Shown: positions 40,158-48,695 of the stretch, piece by piece
Numbering within the stretch: the first letter of the stretch is position 1
Layout of the letters: each line of letters starts with the position of its first letter
Assembly (NCBI RefSeq): GCF_004342485.1
Contig: NZ_SMBU01000004.1
Coordinates: 124,001-188,000 of the forward strand
DNA: 64,000 bases
Source of the DNA: Roseateles saccharophilus
Lineage (GTDB): Bacteria; Pseudomonadota; Gammaproteobacteria; Burkholderiales; Burkholderiaceae_C
Reading direction: 5' to 3'
Made by a program: the position numbers and the translations under genes
The notes under the pieces: model-generated
Told to the model about the DNA's origin: nothing
Database searches by the model: none
The model's input: the letters and a program-made list of their open reading frames with translations, nothing else

Positions 40158-41678
40158 TCAGGGCTGCGAAGCGGCCGACGCTGGCAGTTCGGGCGCGAAC
40201 AGCCTGGCCGCGTCGTCCGCACTGAGCTCCTTCTGCTGCGGCTTGTCCTTGTCGCCGCCCATCTGCTGCAGCAGCTCTGAGGCCTGGTTCAGGTCGACGG
40301 GCTTCTCCTTGTCGAGGAAGACCGTCACCGTTTGCGGGAAGAAGATGACGATGGCCACCAGGATGAGCTGCATGGCCACCCAGGGCAGGGCGCCCATGTA
40401 GATGTCGCCGGACTCGACCTTCTTGGGCAGCGAGCCGTTCTTGAACAGCGTGTCGGCAATGCCTCGCAGGTAGAACAGCGCGAAGCCGAAGGGCGGGTGC
40501 ATGAAGCTGGTCTGCATGTTCACGCACAGCATCACGCCGAACCAGACGAGGTCGATGCCCATCTTCTCGGCTACCGGGCCGAGCAGCGGCAGGATGATGA
40601 AGGCGATCTCGAAGAAGTCGAGGAAGAAGGCCAGGAAGAAGATGAAGACGTTGACGGCGATCAGGAAACCGATCTGGCCGCCCGGCAGGTTGCTGAGCAT
40701 GTGCTCGATCCAGCGGCCGCCTTCGACGCCCTGGAAGACCAGCGAGAAGGTGCGCGAGCCGATCAGGATGAAGACCACCATGGCCGTGATGCGCATGGTG
40801 CCGAGCATGGTTTCCCAGACCAGCGGCCAGCTCAGGCGGCGATGCAGGCCGGCCAGGATGAAGGCGCCGACCGCACCCATCGCACCGGCCTCGGTGGGCG
40901 TGCAGATGGCCGTGTCTATGCCCGGCAGGCCGCCCATCGAGCCCAGCACCGCGAAGATCAGCAGGGCCGACGGGATGATGCCGCGCAGGCATTTCTTCCA
41001 CAGCGCCCAGCCCTGCAGCGTGCGCGCCTCCTTGGGCACGCCGGGCACCTGCTCGGGCCTGAGGCGGGCGAGCACGAAGGTGTAGAGGGCGAAGATCAGC
41101 ACCTGCAGGATCGACGGCCCCCAGGCGCCCTTGTACATGTCGCCGACAGAGCGGCCGAGCTGGTCCGCCAGCACGACCAGCACGAGGGACGGCGGCACCA
41201 GTTGCGTGATCGTGCCGGAGGCGGCCAGCACGCCGGTCGCGTAGCGCATGCTGTAGCCGTAGCGCATCATGACCGGCAGCGAGATCATCGCCATCGCGAT
41301 GACCTGGCCGGCCACGGTGCCGGTGATGGCGCCGAGGATGAAGCCGACGATGATGACCGAGTAGCCCAGGCCGCCGCGCACGGGGCCGAAGAGCTGGCCC
41401 ATCGAGTCCAGCATGTCCTCCGCGAGGCCGCATTTCTCCAGCAGCGAGCCCATCAGCGTGAAGAAGGGGATGGCCAGCAGCAGGTCGTTGGACAGGATGC
41501 CGAAGACGTTCTGCGGCAGCGCGCTCATGAACTCGGGCGGGAACCAGCCCTGGCTGACGGCGTAGAAGCCGCAGGCCAGACCCAGCGCCGCCAGCGAGAA
41601 AGCGACGGGGAAGCCGATCAGCAGCACGACGATCAGCCCCGCGAACATCAGCGGCGGGAATGCCTCCATCGAGATCAT
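40158..41678 (-). CDS. dctM: TRAP transporter large permease subunit
   Basis: 506 residues with about twelve membrane segments (MISMEAFPPLMFAGLIVVLLIGFPVAFSLAALGLACGF, ATGVLAASGTITQLVPPSLVLVVLADQLG, PPFGFALFYLRGIADTLF). It is the sodium-driven transport subunit of a TRAP system. The C-terminus carries a hydrophilic tail (KDKPQQKELSADDAARLF...). The ATG overlaps the dctQ stop (ATGA at 41675-41678). It works with dctQ and presumably the dctP on the opposite strand. Confidence 0.95.
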   Translation of the reverse strand: MISMEAFPPLMFAGLIVVLLIGFPVAFSLAALGLACGFYAVSQGWFPPEFMSALPQNVFGILSNDLLLAIPFFTLMGSLLEKCGLAEDMLDSMGQLFGPVRGGLGYSVIIVGFILGAITGTVAGQVIAMAMISLPVMMRYGYSMRYATGVLAASGTITQLVPPSLVLVVLADQLGRSVGDMYKGAWGPSILQVLIFALYTFVLARLRPEQVPGVPKEARTLQGWALWKKCLRGIIPSALLIFAVLGSMGGLPGIDTAICTPTEAGAMGAVGAFILAGLHRRLSWPLVWETMLGTMRITAMVVFILIGSRTFSLVFQGVEGGRWIEHMLSNLPGGQIGFLIAVNVFIFFLAFFLDFFEIAFIILPLLGPVAEKMGIDLVWFGVMLCVNMQTSFMHPPFGFALFYLRGIADTLFKNGSLPKKVESGDIYMGALPWVAMQLILVAIVIFFPQTVTVFLDKEKPVDLNQASELLQQMGGDKDKPQQKELSADDAARLFAPELPASAASQP

Positions 41679-42283
41679 TGCAGCGGCCTCTCGTAATGCG
41701 TGTCCATGTCGAAGCGGTGCTGCAGCCAGGCGATGCGCTTGATGACCTCGGCCAGGCCCTGCAGCCAGACCAGGGCGAAGCCCAGCGGCAGCGTCAGCGC
41801 GGCCGGCCAGCGGATCAGGCCGCCGGCATTGCTGGACATCTCGCCGCTGCCGAGCAGCTTGGCGGCATAGCCGACGAGGCCGAGGCTGGCGACCGAGTCG
41901 GCCGGCGCCATGCCGGTGGTCAGCTTGACGAGGAAGAAGCCCCAGCTCAGCCAGGCCGCATAGCCGATGACGGGCAGCAGGAAGACGAGGAGGCCGGCCA
42001 GGTCCACCCAGACCTTGCCGCGGCCGCCTAGCCGGCCATAGATCAGGTCGACCCGCACATGCTCATTGAGCCGCAGCACCTGGGCGGCGCCCAGCATCAC
42101 GCAGGCGGCGAACAGATACCACTGGATCTCGAGGAAGGCGTTGGAGCTGTAGTCCAGGCCGTAGCGGACGACGGCGTTGGCGGCGCTGATGAAGCAGGAC
42201 AGCAGCACGGCCCAGGCGGCGAACTTGCCGAAGCGGTCGTTGAGGCTGTCGATGCGTCGCGCGAAGGCGAGCAGGGCGTCCAT
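41675..42283 (-). CDS. dctQ: TRAP transporter small permease subunit
   Basis: 202 residues with four membrane segments (AWAVLLSCFISAANAVVRY, YLFAACVMLGAAQVLRLNEHVRVDLIYG, AGLLVFLLPVIGYAAWLSW, LGFALVWLQGLAEVI). EHVRVDLIYGRL is the DctQ signature. It forms the membrane complex with DctM. It is translationally coupled to dctM. The N-terminus is longer than usual for DctQ (DSLNDRFGKFAAWAVL is the true core). Confidence 0.93.
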   Translation of the reverse strand: MDALLAFARRIDSLNDRFGKFAAWAVLLSCFISAANAVVRYGLDYSSNAFLEIQWYLFAACVMLGAAQVLRLNEHVRVDLIYGRLGGRGKVWVDLAGLLVFLLPVIGYAAWLSWGFFLVKLTTGMAPADSVASLGLVGYAAKLLGSGEMSSNAGGLIRWPAALTLPLGFALVWLQGLAEVIKRIAWLQHRFDMDTHYERPLQ

Positions 42284-42316
42284 GGGGGTGGGTGGAATCG
42301 AAACCCGCCAATGTAA

Positions 42317-42352
42317 CGAGGCGCCGCCCCGCCTGAGCGGAACGGCGCCTCG
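42317..42352. repeat. inverted repeat between DUF442 and dctQ genes
   Basis: cgaggcgccg / cggcgcctcg, a 10-bp stem with a 16-base loop and no T run. It lies downstream of the DUF442 gene on the minus strand, so it may act as a weak terminator for it. Confidence 0.4.
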
Positions 42353-42373
42353 GGAAAGCCCGCGGAATGCGGC

Positions 42374-42718
42374 TCAGCCGAGTTGCTGGGCCTGCAGGAA
42401 GAGACGCGTCGAGCGCGCGCCCGAGCGGCAGAAGACCAGCAGCGGGCGCGGCAACTCCTCGAGCAGCTTCGCAAAGGCGGCGATCTCCTCGGGCGACTGG
42501 TAGCCGCCGGCCACCGGCAGGTGGCGATACTGCAGGCCGGCGGCCTGGGCGGCGGCCTGGATGGCGGCCGAGGTCGGCTGGTCGGGGCCGTGCTCGAAGT
42601 CGGGGCGGTTGTTGACGACGCTCTTGAAGCCCATCGCCGCGGCCTCGGCCATGGCCTCGGGCGTCAGCTGTGGGGCGGCGCAGATGTCGGGTGCGATGGC
42701 TTGCAGGGGCAGGCTCAT
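42374..42718 (-). CDS. TIGR01244/DUF442 phosphatase-like sulfurtransferase family protein
   Basis: 114 residues. It contains LTPEAMAEAAAMGFKSVVNNRPDFEHGPDQPTS and VFCRSGARSTRLF, the CxxxxxR phosphatase-like loop of the beta-lactamase-hydrolase-associated DUF442 family, whose members resemble dual-specificity phosphatases or rhodaneses. It is cytoplasmic. The physiological substrate is unknown; some relatives are fused to sulfide-metabolising persulfide dioxygenases. It lies 10 bp after the yqeY gene in the same direction. Confidence 0.88.
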   Translation of the reverse strand: MSLPLQAIAPDICAAPQLTPEAMAEAAAMGFKSVVNNRPDFEHGPDQPTSAAIQAAAQAAGLQYRHLPVAGGYQSPEEIAAFAKLLEELPRPLLVFCRSGARSTRLFLQAQQLG

Positions 42719-42728
42719 GGCAGGCCCC

Positions 42729-43175
42729 TCACTTGGCCAGCGCGGCCTTGACCGCGCTAGAAACCGTGCCCATCTCGGCCACGCCGCCGAGCGCGGCCTT
42801 GGCGGCGGCCATGACCTTGCCCATGTCGCCAGGACCGCTCGCGCCCAGTTCCGCGACGATGGCCGCCACCTTCTCGGCCACGGCCTCGGCGCTCAGGCGC
42901 TCGGGCAGATAGGCCTGCAGCACGTTCAGCTCGGCGGTTTCCTTGGCGACGAGGTCGTCGCGGCCGGCGCTGGCGAACTGGCTGATCGAGTCCTTGCGCT
43001 GCTTGATCAGCTTGTCGACGATGGCCACCAGGGCGGCATCGTCCACGACGATGCGCTCGTCCACTTCCTTCTGCTTGACGGCAGCCAGCAGCATGCGGAT
43101 GGTCAGCAGACGGTCGCTTTCCTTGGCGCGCATGGCGGCCTTCATGTCTTCGGTGATGCGGTCTTTCAGGCTCAT
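42729..43175 (-). CDS. yqeY: GatB/YqeY domain-containing protein
   Basis: 148 residues. Begins MSLKDRITEDMKAAMRAKESDRLLTIRMLLAAVKQKEVDER, then KQRKDSISQFASAGRDDL and LPERLSAEAVAEKVAAIV, the YqeY (GatB_Yqey) helical domain related to the tRNA-binding part of the GatB amidotransferase subunit. In the rpsU–YqeY–primase neighbourhood it follows rpsU; the expected dnaG and rpoD genes are not in this window. The function is not well established. Confidence 0.93.
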   Translation of the reverse strand: MSLKDRITEDMKAAMRAKESDRLLTIRMLLAAVKQKEVDERIVVDDAALVAIVDKLIKQRKDSISQFASAGRDDLVAKETAELNVLQAYLPERLSAEAVAEKVAAIVAELGASGPGDMGKVMAAAKAALGGVAEMGTVSSAVKAALAK

Positions 43176-43200
43176 GGGGAGATCCGGTTCAAAAAGACAA

Positions 43201-43230
43201 AAACCCGCGACAGCGTCCTGTGGCGGGTTT
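43201..43230 (-). terminator. rpsU terminator
   Basis: aaacccgc / gcgggttt stem with a 14-base loop, followed on the minus strand by TTGTCTTTTTG. It lies 45 bp past the rpsU stop and 26 bp before yqeY, so it can reduce read-through into yqeY. Confidence 0.75.
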
Positions 43231-43274
43231 CGAGTTCAGCCGGAGCGCGAGGCTCCGGATCGCGTCAGAGCCGA

Positions 43275-43487
43275 TCAGTACAGCTTCTTGGGCAGCTGCA
43301 TGCTGCGCACGCGCTTGTAGTGGCGCTTGACGGCGGCGGCCTTCTTGCGCTTCCTTTCGGCGGTGGGCTTCTCGTAGAACTCGCGGGCGCGGAGTTCGGT
43401 CAGCAGGCCCAGCTTTTCGATGGTGCGCTTGAAGCGACGCAGAGCGACGTCGAACGGCTCGTTTTCCTTGACGCGGATGGTGGTCAT
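43275..43487 (-). CDS. rpsU: 30S ribosomal protein S21
   Basis: 70 residues, [25 protein letters not shown]..., the canonical small basic S21 that helps 16S rRNA base-pair with messages. The C-terminal lysine-rich tail ([14 protein letters not shown]) is typical. Preceded by a clear promoter (43605-43634) and followed by a terminator. It is the first gene of the rpsU-yqeY unit. Confidence 0.98.
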
Positions 43488-43604
43488 GTATTTCCTTCAA
43501 ATTGCGCTCGGTGTTCGCGGCTGGGATCAGCAGCAGGTTCCGGATTACTGCTTCTCACGAGAAGAACAGCGAATCGACGCGCGGGTTTGCTAGCAAAGCC
43601 GAGG

Positions 43605-43634
43605 ATTGTAGCCGGGAAATCAAGGACTTGCCAA
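43605..43634 (-). promoter_or_regulatory. rpsU promoter
   Basis: On the minus strand TTGGCA (43634-43629), 18 bases, TACAAT (43610-43605): a good sigma-70 match, giving a leader of about 110 nt that contains a small hairpin (CTTCTC-GT-GAGAAG near 43547-43562). Confidence 0.65.
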
Positions 43635-43641
43635 GATTTGC

Positions 43642-44874
43642 TCAGGTAGAGGCCGAGGCCGTCGTCGACGCTTGTGCCATAGCTTGCGCGCAGGCGGCCG
43701 CACTGGCCCAGGCCCACTGGAAGTTGTAGCCCCCCAGCCAGCCCGTCACGTCGACGACTTCGCCGATGAAATACAGGCCCGGCACGCGCCGGCTCTCCAG
43801 CGTCTGCGAGCTCAAGTCGCGCGTGGAAACGCCGCCGCGCATGACCTCGGCCTTGCGCCAGCCTTCGTCGCCGCTGGGCATCAGCTGCCAGTCGTGCACG
43901 CTGCGGCCCAGGCGCTGCAGGTCGGCGTCACGGCATTCGGGCAGCGGGCGACTGGCATCGAGCTTCGCCCGCTCCAGCCAGGCTGCGGCCAGACGCTGCG
44001 GCAGTCGGGCACCGAATTCGTTGCCAAGCTGGCGGCGCGATGCGGCCTTGGCTTCGATGAGCTCCTTGTCCAGCTGCAGCTCGGGCGCGAGATTGATCTG
44101 CAAGGGCTGATCGCTGGCGGTGCGGTAGCTGGAGATCTGCAGGATGGCCGGGCCGCTGAGGCCGCGGTGGGTGAACAGCAGGTCTTCCAGGAAACGCCCG
44201 CGCGCCTTGCCGCTGCCGACCGACACCTCGACGGGCAGCGACAGCCCGGCCAGCGCTGCAAACGGTGCCCAGGCGTCGGCGTCGAAGGTCAGAGGCACCA
44301 GTGCCGGGCGGGGCTCAACGATGGCGTGGTCGAGGCGCTTGGCCAGGCGCAGGCCCCAGTCGCTGGCGCCGATCTTGGGCACCGGCAGGCCACCGGTCGC
44401 GACGACCAGGCGCGGTGTGCGGACCGGGCCATGGCTCGTGTCCAGATCGAAGCCGCCTTCGGGCAGCGGGTGCACGTCCGCCACCGTACAGGGCTGCCAG
44501 CGCGTGACGCCGCCCGCCTCGCACTCATTCAGCAGCATCTGGATGATCTGCTCGCTGGAGCCGTCGCAGAACAACTGGCCCTTGTGCTTCTCGTGGAAGG
44601 CGATGCCGTGCCCCTGCACGAGCTTGATGAAGTCCGCCGGCGTGTAGCGGGCCAGGGCCGAGCGGCAGAAGGCGGGGTTCTCGGACAGGAAATTCGCCGG
44701 GCCGGCCTCGCGATTGGTGAAATTGCAACGCCCTCCGCCCGAAATGCGGATCTTTTCGCCCAGGCGCGCCGCGTGGTCGATCAGCAGTATCCGCAGGCCG
44801 CGCTGCCCGGCCTGCCCGGCGCAAAACAGGCCGGCCGCACCCGCACCCACCACCACCGCATCGAAAGCCTGCAT
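43642..44874 (-). CDS. NAD(P)/FAD-dependent oxidoreductase of the HI0933/BaiN family
   Basis: 410 residues. Begins with the dinucleotide fold DAVVVGAGAAGLFCAGQAG, then IRISGGGRCNFTN (family signature), VVATGGLPVPKIGASDWG and LLFTHRGLSGPAILQISSY, and ends VPGLYFIGEVVDVTGWLGGYNFQWAWASAAACAQAM. Members are flavoproteins annotated as aminoacetone oxidase or YhiN; the true substrate is uncertain. The C-terminal 12 residues (AQASTTASAST) are a low-complexity tail. It is a lone gene upstream of the rpsU unit on the same strand. Confidence 0.92.
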   Translation of the reverse strand: MQAFDAVVVGAGAAGLFCAGQAGQRGLRILLIDHAARLGEKIRISGGGRCNFTNREAGPANFLSENPAFCRSALARYTPADFIKLVQGHGIAFHEKHKGQLFCDGSSEQIIQMLLNECEAGGVTRWQPCTVADVHPLPEGGFDLDTSHGPVRTPRLVVATGGLPVPKIGASDWGLRLAKRLDHAIVEPRPALVPLTFDADAWAPFAALAGLSLPVEVSVGSGKARGRFLEDLLFTHRGLSGPAILQISSYRTASDQPLQINLAPELQLDKELIEAKAASRRQLGNEFGARLPQRLAAAWLERAKLDASRPLPECRDADLQRLGRSVHDWQLMPSGDEGWRKAEVMRGGVSTRDLSSQTLESRRVPGLYFIGEVVDVTGWLGGYNFQWAWASAAACAQAMAQASTTASAST

Positions 44875-45091
44875 ATCCCTCCCTTGAATCGGGCGGCATT
44901 GTCGCGGGTGACGCGGTTGAAACTCGGTAGGATGCAGCCGTCCTGACTGGCGGGCCTTCTAGGGGGGGAGGCCCGATTCGTGGGGTGAGGCGACCTTGCT
45001 GGGCCCGCTGACGCCCCACTACAGTCCCCCGATACCCTCGAAAGTGTTCTGGCTCCGCGCCAGTCCCGCGCGTTCCGATCAAAACGATTTC

Positions 45092-46105
45092 ATGCACATG
45101 ACAGCTGCCCCGACCGCGATGCAGCCGCAGCCCGGCAGCCTGGCCCAATGGCTGGCAGATCATGCCGAACTCGGAGGGGAGGCGCTCGAGGGCCTGGTGG
45201 CGCTGATCGAGCCGCTGGGCAGCCAGGCCGCGATCAAGACGGTGGCCAACGGCCGGTATGTGTTCGCCAGCGCCGGTCTGGCGCAGATGTTCGAGCACGA
45301 TGCCGTGCTCGGCCACACCGATGCCGAGTTGCTCAGGCCCGATGAGACGACTGCCTTGCGTCGCGTCGAGCAGACCGTCATGGCCCAGCGCCATCCGGTC
45401 GTTTCCGAGCACAAGCTCGAGATCAACGGCCGCCGTCGCGAGTTCAGCGTGACGCGCCTGGCCATGGGCCAGGATTTCCTGCTGTCGGTCTGGCATGAGC
45501 GCACCGAGGAGCGCCACCGCGAGGCCCATTTGCAGCGGGCGCTGGCCCAGATCGAGCAGCAGCAGAGTTCCATCGAGCAGATCCGCCGCGAGCTGCAGCA
45601 GGGCTCGGGCCGCGACGATGTCTCCGGCCTCTATATGCGCGCGCAGTTCGACGACCAGCTGCTGCGTGAGATCGACCTGTCCACGCGCGAGCACCGCGAG
45701 TTCGCCCTCGTCGTCATCGCACTCGACACCAGCCAGGCCGTCAACAGTCTCGGCGAGGAGGCCCAGCAGCGCTTGCTCGAAGGCGTGGGCCGCATGCTGC
45801 GTGCCAACACGCGGGCCATGGACTCGGCCTGCCGTATCGGCGCGCAACGCTTCGCCGTGTTGCTGTCGGGCGTGGGCTTGGCGACGGCGCATGCGCGCAT
45901 GGAGCAGTTGCGCCGTCAGTGCGCAGCCCAGATCGTCGTGCTGAATGGCCAGGACCTGGGGCTGTCGATCTCGATGGGCGTGTCCAGCTTCCCGCACACG
46001 GCCTCGCGCCAGGACGAACTGATGACGGCCAGCGAAAGCGCCGTACACGAGGCCCAGCGCCGCGGCGGCAACCAGGTCGTGCTGGCGTCGATCGCCTTCG
46101 GCTGA
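45092..46105 (+). CDS. PAS plus degenerate GGDEF-domain protein
   Basis: 337 residues from ATG 45092 (ATG 45098 is a near alternative). A PAS-like sensor (VANGRYVFASAGLAQMFEHDAVLGHTDAELLRPDETTALRRVE) is joined through a coiled coil (IEQQQSSIEQIRRELQQ) to a GGDEF-fold domain (DDVSGLYMRAQFDDQLL, ACRIGAQRFAVLLSGVG). The catalytic GGDEF is replaced by GAQRF (250-254) and the metal-binding loop by IALDTSQAVNS, so it cannot be a normal diguanylate cyclase and may be a c-di-GMP or partner-binding regulator. No membrane segment. Convergent with the EVE gene. Confidence 0.88.
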   Translation: MHMTAAPTAMQPQPGSLAQWLADHAELGGEALEGLVALIEPLGSQAAIKTVANGRYVFASAGLAQMFEHDAVLGHTDAELLRPDETTALRRVEQTVMAQRHPVVSEHKLEINGRRREFSVTRLAMGQDFLLSVWHERTEERHREAHLQRALAQIEQQQSSIEQIRRELQQGSGRDDVSGLYMRAQFDDQLLREIDLSTREHREFALVVIALDTSQAVNSLGEEAQQRLLEGVGRMLRANTRAMDSACRIGAQRFAVLLSGVGLATAHARMEQLRRQCAAQIVVLNGQDLGLSISMGVSSFPHTASRQDELMTASESAVHEAQRRGGNQVVLASIAFG

Positions 46106-46111
46106 GGTTTT

Positions 46112-46570
<459 letters not shown>

Positions 46571-46597
46571 GCGCTGATGCTATCGGGGGAAAAGGTG

Positions 46598-46774
46598 TCC
46601 ACCGCAATCCTGGGGGCCGAGATCCTGAACACCCAGGGGTAATCAGGTGGGCAAGGTCAGCCGGACTTCGGGTTCATCTGACGCGAGACGATCACGCCCG
46701 TCCGGAATTTTCCAAGCCCTTGCTCATAGAGCATCGGATGAAGGAAATTAAAGCCCCAGAGGAAAGCGATGGAC
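46598..46774 (-). ncRNA. ssrS: 6S RNA
   Basis: Identified by position and folding. The approximately 177-nt minus-strand segment lies between zapA and the EVE gene, the usual ssrS position near zapA. Its ends pair perfectly (tccatcgc at 46773-46766 with gcggtgga at 46605-46598), then ccuggggg-type pairing continues (cctctgggg with cccccagg), leaving a central bubble, and an apical arm pairs gcaagg with ccttgc and ccggac with gtccgg. TAGAAT (46786-46781) is a -10 box at the right distance. 6S RNA mimics an open promoter and holds sigma-70 RNA polymerase in stationary phase. Exact ends are approximate. Confidence 0.82.
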
Positions 46775-46780
46775 AGGCGG

Positions 46781-46822
46781 ATTCTACGTCTTCATGCCCT
46801 CCGCCCCCGCATGGCGGAGGGC
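46781..46822 (-). promoter_or_regulatory. 6S RNA promoter region with a zapA-proximal inverted repeat
   Basis: TAGAAT (46786-46781) is the 6S -10 box. Just upstream, gccctccgcc / ggcggagggc (46796-46805 with 46813-46822) forms a perfect 10-bp stem with 7-base loop, covering the place where a -35 would be. It may end zapA transcription or modulate the 6S promoter. Confidence 0.55.
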
Positions 46823-46870
46823 CTTCCGCCGGCGTCGAAGCAGCCGCAGCGGTTTGTCCTCCGTCCGGCT

Positions 46871-47170
46871 TCAGAGCAGTTGCCCGTCGTGTCCGAGCGC
46901 TTCGTCCAGACGCTTGATGAGGGCATCCATGTCAGGGCCCGCTGCGGCCGGCGCCACCGCCACCTCGCGCGGTGTTTCGGCGAGTTGGTAGGCCAGGTTC
47001 AAAGCCGCCAGCACGGCGATGCGCTCGCGCGCCTTGACCTTGCCGGCGTCCCGGATGGCGCTCATCTCCCGGTCCACCTGGCCCACTGCCGCGGTCAATG
47101 CGGCCTCGCCGCCCTCCGGGCAGCCGAGCAGGTAGCTCTGGCCCATGATGGTCACTTCCATCTGCTTCAT
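46871..47170 (-). CDS. zapA: cell division protein ZapA
   Basis: 99 residues. MKQMEVTIMGQSYLLGCPEGGEAALTAAVGQVDREMSAIRDAGKVKARERIAVLAALNLAYQL is the ZapA core: N-terminal globular part and a long C-terminal coiled coil that crosslinks FtsZ protofilaments. The tail is Ala/Pro-rich. Its start overlaps the stop of the upstream coiled-coil gene (ATGA at 47167-47170). Confidence 0.94.
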   Translation of the reverse strand: MKQMEVTIMGQSYLLGCPEGGEAALTAAVGQVDREMSAIRDAGKVKARERIAVLAALNLAYQLAETPREVAVAPAAAGPDMDALIKRLDEALGHDGQLL

Positions 47171-47382
47171 GGCTGTTCTTCTTCCTTGGGCGTCTCGGCC
47201 GGCAGGCGCTCCAGAAGCGCCTCGACGCGGGCGCGCGCTGCGTTCAGGCGCGAGCGCAGGCTGTCGCGCTCCTGCGTGATGGCAGTGAGCTGCACCTGCA
47301 GCAGCAGGTTGGTGCGCAGGATTTCGTCGTGACGCAGGAGCAGGCGCTCCACGCGGTCGGTCAGGTCGGTCAGGCTGGCCAT
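47167..47382 (-). CDS. ZapB-like small coiled-coil protein
   Basis: 71 residues, all helical: LTDLTDRVERLLLRHDEILRTNLLLQVQLTAITQERDSLRSRLNAARARVEALLERL. The heptad pattern and the position directly upstream of zapA (four-base overlap) match the short coiled-coil (DUF904/ZapB-like) protein that in proteobacteria accompanies ZapA at the Z ring. It lacks recognisable catalytic features. The assignment is from context and coiled-coil character. Confidence 0.78.
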   Translation of the reverse strand: MASLTDLTDRVERLLLRHDEILRTNLLLQVQLTAITQERDSLRSRLNAARARVEALLERLPAETPKEEEQP

Positions 47383-47395
47383 GGATGGGCTCGTA

Positions 47396-48040
47396 TCAGG
47401 CGGCAGCCGATTTTAGTTGGCGGCCGGTATCGCATTCGCTGGCGACGGCACAGGCGTTGCAAAGCGGCTTGCGCGCCTGGCAGACATAGCGACCGTGCAG
47501 GATCAGCCAATGATGGGCATCGACGAGATAGGCCTCGGGCACGCGCTTGAGCAGGCCGAGCTCGACGGCCAGCGGCGTCTTGCCCGGCGCGAGGCCGGTG
47601 CGGTTGCTGACGCGAAAGATATGCGTGTCCACGGCCATCGTCGGCTCGCCGAAGGCGACGTTGAGGACGACATTGGCCGTCTTGCGGCCGACGCCAGGCA
47701 GGGCCTCGAGCGCCTCGCGCGAGCGCGGCACCTCGCCGTCGTGCTGGTCGATCAGGATCCGGCAGGTCTGCAGCAGGTGCTTGGCCTTGCTGCGGTAAAG
47801 GCCGATGGTCTTGATGTAGCTCTCCAGCCCCTCGACGCCGAGCGCGAGAATCCGGGCCGGCGTGTTGGCGACGGCGAACAGCCGCCGGGTGGCCTTGTTC
47901 ACGCCAATGTCGGTGGCCTGGGCCGACAGCAGTACGGCCGTCAGCAGCTCGAAGACGCTGGAGAACTCCAGCTCGGTCTGCGGCGCCGGGTTGGCAGCCT
48001 TCAGGGTGGCGAAGAAGCGTTCGATCTGCACGGCGTTCAT
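47396..48040 (-). CDS. nth: endonuclease III
   Basis: 214 residues from ATG 48040 (MNAVQIERFFATL); a longer frame reaching 48073 overlaps rsxB and is not preferred. The helix-hairpin-helix (LPGVGRKTANVVLNVAFG, catalytic Lys in GRKTA, Asp in VDTHIFRV) and the C-terminal iron-sulfur loop (C-x6-C-x2-C-x5-C in CQARKPLCNACAVASEC) are complete. It removes oxidised pyrimidines and nicks abasic sites. It follows rsxB by 10 bp in the same direction. Confidence 0.97.
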   Translation of the reverse strand: MNAVQIERFFATLKAANPAPQTELEFSSVFELLTAVLLSAQATDIGVNKATRRLFAVANTPARILALGVEGLESYIKTIGLYRSKAKHLLQTCRILIDQHDGEVPRSREALEALPGVGRKTANVVLNVAFGEPTMAVDTHIFRVSNRTGLAPGKTPLAVELGLLKRVPEAYLVDAHHWLILHGRYVCQARKPLCNACAVASECDTGRQLKSAAA

Positions 48041-48050
48041 GCCGGCATTG

Positions 48051-48695
48051 TCAGGTCCGTTTGGCGCGGGCACGGGCGAGGGCGGCCTCGATGACGGCGC
48101 GCTTGGCTGAGAGCTGGGCAGGGTCGGTGATGGCGGACGCCGCGGGCAGGTCGGCCAGCTTGGCCTCGGCCTTGGCCATCAGCCGGGCCTCGTTCTCCTC
48201 GGCCTCGCGGTGGCGGCGGAACTGGCGGAAGGCGTAGCGCTCGCGGGCCTCGTCGGCCTGGGGCTGGCTCCAGGCGGCCCAGCCGGTGGTGCTCGTCACT
48301 TCGGGCATCGAGATGCAGTCCACCGGGCAGGCCGGCACGCACAGCTCGCAGCCGGTGCACTGCGCCGCGACGACGACGTGCATGGCCTTGGGCGCTCCGA
48401 CGATGCAGTCTGCCGGGCAGGCCTTGATGCACAGCGTGCAGCCGATGCACCAGGCCTCGTCGATGACGGCCACGCCGCGCGTGGCTTCGATGCCGTTGGC
48501 AGGGTTCAGCGCCGGGGCCGGGCGGCCGGTGAGGGCGGCCAGGCGTGCCACGCCCTCGGCGCCACCGGGTGGACATTGGTTGATCTCGGCCTCACCTGCG
48601 GCGACGGCGTCGGCGTAGCGGCGGCAGTCCGGATAGCCGCAGCGGGTGCATTGGGTCTGCGGCAGTGCGGCGTCGATGAGCTCGGCGAGGTTCAC
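48051..48695 (-). CDS. rsxB: RsxB-like electron-transport iron-sulfur protein
   Basis: 214 residues from GTG 48695. The first cluster domain is [31 protein letters not shown]; then two ferredoxin [4Fe-4S] motifs, [15 protein letters not shown] and [15 protein letters not shown]. It is RsxB/RnfB-type but lacks the N-terminal membrane anchor, and no other rnf/rsx genes are in the window, so it is probably soluble. A basic, Ala/Arg-rich C-terminus follows. The GTG overlaps the stop of the PHA depolymerase gene (GTGA at 48692-48695). Confidence 0.92.
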   Translation of the reverse strand: MNLAELIDAALPQTQCTRCGYPDCRRYADAVAAGEAEINQCPPGGAEGVARLAALTGRPAPALNPANGIEATRGVAVIDEAWCIGCTLCIKACPADCIVGAPKAMHVVVAAQCTGCELCVPACPVDCISMPEVTSTTGWAAWSQPQADEARERYAFRQFRRHREAEENEARLMAKAEAKLADLPAASAITDPAQLSAKRAVIEAALARARAKRT

